In this document: positions 51,306-56,094 of the stretch, piece after piece
Numbering within the stretch: position 1 is the stretch's first letter
Layout of the letters: every line of letters starts with the position of its first letter
DNA from: Bacillota bacterium
GTDB lineage: Bacteria; Bacillota; Clostridia; Christensenellales; CAG-138
Length of the DNA stretch: 56,094 nt
Direction of reading: 5' to 3'
Assembly (NCBI GenBank): GCA_023435025.1
Contig: JAEYSE010000066.1
Location: forward strand, 1-56,094
The notes under the pieces: generated by a model
The model's database searches: none
Told to the model about the DNA's origin: nothing
The model's input: only the letters and a program-made list of their open reading frames with translations
Translations under genes and position numbers: made by a program

Positions 51306-52178
51306 CTATGCTGATTTCGTTTGTTTGACTAAAAGGTGCAACAGAAGCTCCCGCAACAGCTTGCAGGCGACGGCGGTGGAAGCGCCGCTCGCGTCCAGCA
51401 TCGGGGAAAGCTCCACAAGATCACAGCCGATGATATTTGCACGGTCCGCTACCATGCCCATCGCGCGCAGCAGCTCCAAAAAGCTGACGCCGCCTGGCTC
51501 CGGTGTTCCCGTGCCGGGAAATACGGAAGGGTCCATCACGTCAAGATCCACCGAAAAATATACCGGCTTGCCGGAGAGCGATTTGAGCGTTTCCTCCAAG
51601 CCGAAGAAGCCGAACTTCTGGGTGGTAACGTGCGCACGGCCCCACAGAAACTCTGCCCGTTCGCCGGAGCGTATGCCAAACTGGAAGACACGCCCGTCGC
51701 CCGCTAACTCCGCACAGCGTCGCATGACTGTGGCGTGAGAAAGCTTTGCTCCCAAAAAGTCTTCCCGAAGATCGGCATGCGCATCAAAATGAATGATGTG
51801 CAGGTCCGGGTATTTTCGTATGGCGGCCCGCACCGCGCCAAGCGTCACAAGGTGTTCCCCGCCGACCATGAGCGGAAGCTTGCCGTCCGTAAAAAACGTA
51901 TCCGCAGCACGCTCAATTTCCTGTAACGCGAGTGAAGAGTCGCCGATGCACAGCGTCAGATCCCCCGCGTCGAACACGGAATAATCGGTTAGATCTGCGT
52001 CGAGGTATGGGCTGTAGGTTTCCAAGCCATACGATTCCCCCCGCATGGCGCGGCTTGCAAAGCGCGTGCCGGGCCGGTTGCTGGTGGTGGAGTCAAACGG
52101 CGCGCCGTAAATGACGATGCCCGAGTCCTCATAGGCCGCGTCGCAGCCGAGATAAGTTTCAATGTTCGATTTCCACAT
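51306..52178 (-). CDS. speB: Agmatinase (ureohydrolase family)
   Basis: Hydrolyses agmatine to putrescine and urea with two Mn ions. 290 residues with GGEHLVTLG, HFDAHADLRE and SVDLDVMDPSVFPGTGTPEPGG, the metal-binding motifs of the arginase/agmatinase family. The position next to speA, speE and speD indicates agmatine as substrate. The ATG at 52178 has AGGAG upstream and lies 20 nt inside the speE 3' end; a longer start at 52199 is less likely. Confidence 0.92.
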   Translation of the reverse strand: MWKSNIETYLGCDAAYEDSGIVIYGAPFDSTTSNRPGTRFASRAMRGESYGLETYSPYLDADLTDYSVFDAGDLTLCIGDSSLALQEIERAADTFFTDGKLPLMVGGEHLVTLGAVRAAIRKYPDLHIIHFDAHADLREDFLGAKLSHATVMRRCAELAGDGRVFQFGIRSGERAEFLWGRAHVTTQKFGFFGLEETLKSLSGKPVYFSVDLDVMDPSVFPGTGTPEPGGVSFLELLRAMGMVADRANIIGCDLVELSPMLDASGASTAVACKLLRELLLHLLVKQTKSA

Positions 52179-53019
52179 GCTCTGCAAGCTCCTGTACAAA
52201 AGTGGGTAGCGCGAAGGACGCGCGGTGCAGGTTGATGTTGTAATACCGTGTTTTCAGGCCAAGCGCCTTCCACGCAGGGGACTGGAGGTTTTTAATGGGG
52301 TGCAGCCCTTTTGACGCAAACCCGAACATCCAGTGGCCGGATGGGTAGGAGGGGATGTGGGCCTGGTAGAGTTTGCACACCGGGAATGTCGCGGCGATCC
52401 GTTGGTGCGCCCTTTGCATGGCCTTTGCGTCCTCATCATAGAACGGGCTTTCGTTCTGGTTGACCAATATTCCGTCCTCATGGAGCGCTTTATAGCAGTG
52501 GCCGTAGAATTCCCGCGTAAACAGGCCTTCCCCGGGCCCGAAGGGGTCTGTAGAGTCCACCAAAATGAGGTCGTACGCGTCCTCGCGGCTGCGAACGAAC
52601 TTTAACCCGTCCTGCACATGGATTTTCACGCGCGGGTCCCTTAAGCTGCAGGAAATGGACGGGAGGTACTGCTCACAAAGTTCAATCACGCGCCCGTCGA
52701 TCTCCACAAGATCAATGTGCGTAACGCTGTCGTAACGGCACAGCTCACGCACGGCACCGCCGTCTCCGCCGCCTATGACGAGCACGCGCTTTGCCTCCGG
52801 GTTAACACCCATGGGCACGTGCACCATCATTTCGTGGTAGATGAACTCATCCTTTTCCGTGCACATCATAAACCCGTCCAGAGCAAGGAAACGTCCAAAC
52901 TCCCGGCTTTCGAATATTTCAATGAGCTGGTAGTCACTCTGCTCGGAGCATAGCTGCTTTTCCACCTGTATGGAAAGCCCCACGCGGGGCGTATGCATTT
53001 CGGTAAATGTCAGGCCCAT
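52159..53019 (-). CDS. speE: Spermidine synthase (aminopropyltransferase)
   Basis: Transfers the aminopropyl group of decarboxylated SAM to putrescine. 286 residues: Tudor-like N-terminus with LALDGFMMCTEKDEFIYHEMM, the binding motif VLVIGGGDGGAVREL, the acidic VEIDGRVIELC, and DLILVDSTDPFGPGEGLFTREFY with the catalytic Asp. Normal length. It starts two bases after speA and has AAGGAG upstream. The product is most likely spermidine, though spermine/thermospermine specificity cannot be excluded from sequence. Confidence 0.94.
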   Translation of the reverse strand: MGLTFTEMHTPRVGLSIQVEKQLCSEQSDYQLIEIFESREFGRFLALDGFMMCTEKDEFIYHEMMVHVPMGVNPEAKRVLVIGGGDGGAVRELCRYDSVTHIDLVEIDGRVIELCEQYLPSISCSLRDPRVKIHVQDGLKFVRSREDAYDLILVDSTDPFGPGEGLFTREFYGHCYKALHEDGILVNQNESPFYDEDAKAMQRAHQRIAATFPVCKLYQAHIPSYPSGHWMFGFASKGLHPIKNLQSPAWKALGLKTRYYNINLHRASFALPTFVQELAEHVEIEH

Positions 53020-53021
53020 AC

Positions 53022-54470
53022 CTAGTCTCCTTCCAGTACGTTAAGCCGTTCAATCGCAAGATCCTCCGGCCCGGTCATGGAGCAGCCCTTCTCCTTGGCG
53101 TAACGGATATAGCTGATGATATCCGACGTAATGCGCTCTCCGGGAGCCAGTATCGGGATGCCGGGCGGGTAGCACATGACGAACTCGCTGCAGATATGAC
53201 CGTTCGTCTGCTCCAGCGGCAGGCTTGTTTTCTTCGCGTAGAATGCGTCCTGCGGGGAAACGACCACCTGGGGGGAGATGTATTCATGCCGCATCAGTCT
53301 GGCTTTGTCACGCTTATAGCGCCTGCGGATATCCGCCAACGCGCTTACCAGCCGCTCAATATCCCGTTCGCGGTCGCCCACGGATACATAGGCGAGTATG
53401 TTGCCCAAATCCCCGAACTCCACCTGAATGTCGTATTCATCCCGCAGGATGTCGTGCACCTCAATGCCTGCGAGCCCCGTACCCAGGGTGTTTACAGAAA
53501 GCTTGGTCAGGTCAAAATCGAACACCGTATCGCCGTTTACAAGCTCCTTGCCATAGGCGTAGTAATCGCCGATCTCATTGATCTCTTCCCGGGCATAGGA
53601 GGTCAGTTCCTGTACGCGGGCGAATATTTCACGGCCGCGCAGGGCGAGGTTCTTTCTGGAAATATCCAGGCTGACCATTAAGAGGTAGTTGCCGCTTGTG
53701 GTCTGCGTGAGGTTGATCACCTGGCGCACATAATCGTCGTTTACGTCTGGGCCTGTCAACAGAAGGCTGCTCTGTGTGAGTGATCCGCCGGATTTATGCA
53801 TGCTCACCGCCGCCATGTCAGCGCCCGCCGCCATAGCGGAGGGCGGCATGTTTTCCCCAAATGAGAAATGCGTGCCATGCGCTTCATCCGCCAAAACTTT
53901 CATGCCACGCGCATGGGCCAATTCCGTAATCGCTTTGATATTGGAACAAATACCATAATAGGTGGGGTTGTTCACAAACACGGCCTTGGCGTCCGGGTGC
54001 GCATCCATGGCGGCTTTTACGCTGAGAAGCCGCATGCCTAACGAAATCCCCAGCCGCTCGTCTGTTTCCGGGTTCACGTAGATGGGGACGGCCCCGCACA
54101 ATATCATTGCGTTGATAACGCTTCGGTGCACGTTGCGCGGCAATATCAGCTTGTCCCCCCGTTTGCATACGGAGAGTATCATGCTCTGAACGCTGGAGGT
54201 CGTGCCGCCAACCATAAAAAAAGCGTGGGACGCATGGAACGCCTCAGCCGCCAAAGCCTCCGATTCCGCAATGACTCCTATAGGATGGCAAAGGTTGTCG
54301 AGAGGCTTCATGCTGTTGACGTCAACGGAGAGGCAATCCCGCCCCAAAAACGCCATCAGTTCCGGGTTGCCCTTGCCGCGCTTATGGCCAGGCACGTCAA
54401 AAGGAACCACGCGCATGGCACGGAATTCCTCCAAAGCCTCCATCAGCGGGGCTCGATGCTGGTTGAGCAT
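53022..54470 (-). CDS. speA: Arginine decarboxylase, aspartate-aminotransferase fold
   Basis: PLP enzyme of the Orn/Lys/Arg decarboxylase class I family. 482 residues: DVPGHKRG near the N-terminus, MVGGTTSSVQSMILS, ADEAHGTHF, the PLP-binding Lys226 in VSMHKSGGSLTQSS, and a C-terminal domain with YPPGIPILAPGERI. Length corresponds to the compact Gram-positive form (as in Bacillus SpeA). Arginine rather than lysine is favoured by the agmatinase in the same operon. It follows speD by 45 nt and carries AAAGGAGG ahead of its start. Confidence 0.92.
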   Translation of the reverse strand: MLNQHRAPLMEALEEFRAMRVVPFDVPGHKRGKGNPELMAFLGRDCLSVDVNSMKPLDNLCHPIGVIAESEALAAEAFHASHAFFMVGGTTSSVQSMILSVCKRGDKLILPRNVHRSVINAMILCGAVPIYVNPETDERLGISLGMRLLSVKAAMDAHPDAKAVFVNNPTYYGICSNIKAITELAHARGMKVLADEAHGTHFSFGENMPPSAMAAGADMAAVSMHKSGGSLTQSSLLLTGPDVNDDYVRQVINLTQTTSGNYLLMVSLDISRKNLALRGREIFARVQELTSYAREEINEIGDYYAYGKELVNGDTVFDFDLTKLSVNTLGTGLAGIEVHDILRDEYDIQVEFGDLGNILAYVSVGDRERDIERLVSALADIRRRYKRDKARLMRHEYISPQVVVSPQDAFYAKKTSLPLEQTNGHICSEFVMCYPPGIPILAPGERITSDIISYIRYAKEKGCSMTGPEDLAIERLNVLEGD

Positions 54471-54515
54471 AGCTTCTGGACCTCCTTTCCTTTTTGATAA
54501 ACAACATCGCCTGGT

Positions 54516-55277
54516 TTATTCATACACATTCCGGCCCGAATATATCTCAATCATTTCGCGGCGCAAATTTTCCATAATGGAAAGGCGCACGCGGGGGGAA
54601 AGCTCGTAAATATCCGTGTTGAACAGATAGTTCTGCAGATTGACTTCTTTGAGCATCATCTTGCTGTGGAACAGGTTGGCCTGGTATACGTTCACATCGA
54701 TTACGTCGTACTTCAACAGGATGTCCGGATCAATATAATCCTGAATGGAGGTAATCTTATGATCCATAAACACCTTTTTGCCGTCCAGGTTCCGCGTAAA
54801 GCCGCGTACCCGATAATCCATTGTGATGATATCCGAATCAAAGCTGCCAATTAAGAAATCCAGCGTCCGCAACGGCGTGATTTCCCCGCAGGTGGCAACG
54901 TCGATATCCACGCGGAACGTCGCGATGCTGGTTTCCGGGTGGTATTCGGGGTAAGTGTGCACGGTAATATGACTTTTATCCAAATGCGCAAGCACCACGT
55001 CGCCCGGCAAGCAGCGCACGTTTTCTTCCGCGAGAAGGAACGTTACGCTGGCGCCCTGTGGCTCGTAATCCTGCTTGCTGACGTTTAATACCTGCGCACC
55101 AATCATTTCCGAAAGCTTGTGCATGATGCCGGTAAGCCGCTCGGAGTTGTATTGCTCGTCGATATAGGCGATATAGTCCCGCTGCTCCCGCTCCGTCTTT
55201 GCGTAGCAGACGTCGTAGATGTTGAAGCTGAGTGCTTTGGTCAGGTTGTTAAACCCGTAGAGTTTGAGCTTATCCAT
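54516..55277 (-). CDS. speD: S-adenosylmethionine decarboxylase proenzyme (E. coli-type)
   Basis: Makes decarboxylated SAM, the aminopropyl donor for SpeE. The 253-residue proenzyme resembles the long gamma-proteobacterial/clostridial SpeD: KLKLYGFNNLTKALSFNIYD, QDYEPQGASVTFL, the self-cleavage site LDK-SH (between Lys101 and Ser102, forming the pyruvoyl group), HTYPEYHPE, DYRVRGFTRN and FHSKMMLKE. The start at 55277 gives the conserved MDKLKLYGF; the longer frame is not supported. It is the first gene of the polyamine operon, about 410 nt downstream of the promoter with a structured leader between. Confidence 0.95.
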   Translation of the reverse strand: MDKLKLYGFNNLTKALSFNIYDVCYAKTEREQRDYIAYIDEQYNSERLTGIMHKLSEMIGAQVLNVSKQDYEPQGASVTFLLAEENVRCLPGDVVLAHLDKSHITVHTYPEYHPETSIATFRVDIDVATCGEITPLRTLDFLIGSFDSDIITMDYRVRGFTRNLDGKKVFMDHKITSIQDYIDPDILLKYDVIDVNVYQANLFHSKMMLKEVNLQNYLFNTDIYELSPRVRLSIMENLRREMIEIYSGRNVYE

Positions 55278-55325
55278 AGGGAGCCGCCTCTCCTTCATGT
55301 AGTTGCGGGCAAAAGAAAACGCCCG

Positions 55326-55354
55326 GTACTTTTGTGCAGGGCACATACAAGTAC
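55326..55354 (-). promoter_or_regulatory. Leader hairpin just upstream of speD
   Basis: On the minus strand GTACTT-GTA-TGTGC-CCT-GCACA-A-AAGTAC forms an 11-bp stem with a small internal loop. It ends 49 nt before the speD ATG. Its place suggests a role in translation initiation or mRNA stability of speD; no T-run follows. Confidence 0.5.
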
Positions 55355-55434
55355 ACAGGCGATACAATCTTCATTCAAAAACTGTGCGCGGTTGCCCATT
55401 CGGCATACCGGCATATTCAGCTTTTGGTTTGATC

Positions 55435-55690
55435 AGAGTCTATATAGCAAGGAATTACTTTTACTACTCTTATTGATCGTTCACAAGTGTTTGCGCAAGT
55501 GCTTGCACATGGCTGAACCTCAGCCTTAACCCATAAATTCCGAACCCGCTGGCTCGATCAATAAGGCAACAAAGTTGCCAATTTCGGCTTTTGACCCGGC
55601 TGTCCGTCTGGCCTTAATCCACCTTTACGCTGCCCGGAGGATGGTCAAAAATTCTTTGCTAAGTAGGCTCTTATTCCTCTTTCGCAGTGT
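55435..55690 (-). ncRNA. Large structured RNA upstream of the polyamine operon (raiA-type possible)
   Basis: About 250 nt directly downstream of a consensus promoter and without a credible reading frame. Minus-strand helices visible by eye: a closing stem between 55650-55666 and 55440-55456 (14 of 17 positions); TTTTGACC with GGTCAAAA enclosing ATCC/GGAT and GGC/GCC; GGCAAC-TTT-GTTGCC; TTATTGATCG with CGATCAATAA enclosing GGCTGA-GGT-TCAGCC and a CAAGTG-rich inverted pair. Such a nested multi-branched fold is unlikely by chance. It may be an independent RNA or a regulatory leader of speD. Size and architecture remind me of the raiA motif of Firmicutes, but I cannot confirm that from memory. 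Confidence 0.65.
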
Positions 55691-55692
55691 GA

Positions 55693-55721
55693 ATTATAGC
55701 GGATACAAGTAGTTTTTGCAA
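55693..55721 (-). promoter_or_regulatory. Strong promoter of the structured RNA / polyamine operon
   Basis: On the minus strand TTGCAA (55716-55721), 17-nt spacer, perfect TATAAT (55693-55698). Transcription should start near 55686, at the 5' end of the structured region. Confidence 0.85.
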
Positions 55722-55921
55722 CTGTTTTTTATCATATACTTTTTTGCTGTAAAAGGTTACGGGAAAATGTGGAGAAAAGTATATACTTGTAAAGGCATAC
55801 CTAGGGTTTTTAACGGATCTGGGCTTGAAAGCGCCGACGGGTTTTTCGCGTTTGGCTATTAAGCCTCCCTCATCAGAGAAAGCCGAGCAAACTTTCACGA
55901 TAATCCATAAAAATACGAAGA
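55722..55921. other. Intergenic stretch without recognised gene
   Basis: The 91-codon minus-strand frame across 55671-55946 runs over the promoter and a terminator-like hairpin and has no family resemblance, so it is not taken as a gene. The part nearest the promoter is AT-rich. Nothing else is seen. Confidence 0.5.
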
Positions 55922-55945
55922 TGTCACGCTTTTTCGTGCGTGACA
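55922..55945 (-). terminator. Probable terminator of the short-chain dehydrogenase gene
   Basis: TGTCACGC (55922-55929) pairs with GCGTGACA (55938-55945), 8-nt loop; on the minus strand TCTTCGTATTTTTAT follows. It stands 32 nt beyond the stop codon. Confidence 0.6.
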
Positions 55946-55977
55946 CCCTCGAAATAAGTTTCTTAGAAGCGGATGTA

Positions 55978-56094
55978 TCAAGAGCAAACGAATTTCCCGC
56001 CGTTTACATGCAGCGTTTGCCCGGTCACATAGGCGGAGTCGTCCGTCGCAAGATATACGTATGTCGGCCCAAGCTCAAACGGCTGTGCCGCACG
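55978..56094 (-). CDS. Short-chain dehydrogenase/reductase, C-terminal fragment (cut by window edge)
   Basis: Only the last 38 codons are inside the window. They read ...QPFELGPTYVYLATDDSAYV followed by TGQTLHVNGGKFVCS and TGA. The YLAS/TDDSAYVTGQxLHVNGG pattern is the standard C-terminus of SDR-family oxidoreductases (glucose/ribitol dehydrogenase or YhdF/YhxC-like). Substrate cannot be judged. The gene continues beyond position 56094. Confidence 0.85.
   Translation of the reverse strand, partial: RAAQPFELGPTYVYLATDDSAYVTGQTLHVNGGKFVCS

Noticed and set aside
55671..55946. 91-codon minus-strand frame ahead of the polyamine operon
   Set aside because: It crosses a terminator-like hairpin and a perfect promoter, and shows no family features.
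1..56094. CRISPR array, tRNA or rRNA genes, prophage or insertion-sequence transposase
   Set aside because: None was found on reading both strands; the only repeats are the tandem duplication and the dispersed hairpin family.

Overview
The window looks like the chromosome of a low-motility, anaerobic-type Bacillota (class Clostridia; GC about 50-53 %, possibly Christensenellales-like, which is inference). Support: hrcA-grpE-dnaK-dnaJ behind a CIRCE operator, a LexA/SOS box of the Gram-positive type, many sortase-free lipoproteins, M23/deacetylase envelope enzymes, strong AGGAGG ribosome sites and frequent GTG/TTG starts. No rRNA, tRNA, transposase or CRISPR array was recognised.

Region by region. 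1-1.4 kb: one copy of a dispersed repeat, then a small AT-rich islet with a TIR/SLOG-like predicted effector and a DUF3892 protein. 1.4-12.7 kb: a nine-gene branched-chain amino-acid operon on the minus strand (ilvB-ilvN-ilvC-ilvD-leuA-cimA-leuC-leuD-leuB). It is preceded by a 35-codon leader peptide packed with Ile/Leu/Val codons and a strong intrinsic terminator, which is a classical attenuator and not the T-box expected in Clostridia. 12.8-15 kb: a two-gene predicted DNA-repair module (radical SAM protein plus DUF4130 protein) whose promoter spacer holds a perfect LexA palindrome. 15.1-16.9 kb: cytosolic alpha-amylase and a GlsB-type membrane protein. 17.1-20.4 kb: cytochrome-b5-like protein, [NiFe] hydrogenase small and large subunits and their maturation protease in one overlapping operon; the small subunit has Asn in place of one proximal-cluster Cys. 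20.6-33.8 kb: FAD oxidoreductase, then an envelope region (beta-helix lipoprotein, MacB-like ABC ATPase, large FtsX permease, Leu/Gly-repeat membrane protein, M23 peptidase, polysaccharide deacetylase, GNAT, acyltransferase, ABC exporter).

33.7-34.9 kb is a tandem duplication carrying two near-identical small membrane proteins and two further copies of the dispersed repeat. 34.9-40.8 kb: lipoproteins, a LUD protein, lepA, a SLOG protein and hemW. 41-46 kb: CIRCE and the hrcA-grpE-dnaK-dnaJ heat-shock cluster. 46-48.7 kb: lipoprotein and an MFS-LuxR transmembrane regulator. 48.9-55.3 kb: a six-gene polyamine operon (speD-speA-speE-speB-carboxyspermidine dehydrogenase-carboxyspermidine decarboxylase) encoding two chemically different routes from putrescine to spermidine. 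Between its consensus promoter and speD lies about 250 nt that folds into an elaborate closed RNA structure. The right edge cuts a short-chain dehydrogenase gene.

The most rewarding items are the ilv leader-peptide attenuator, the SOS-controlled radical SAM module, the structured RNA ahead of the polyamine operon and the variant hydrogenase with a b5-like partner. All functional calls come from reading the sequence and from remembered family features; no database search was run.
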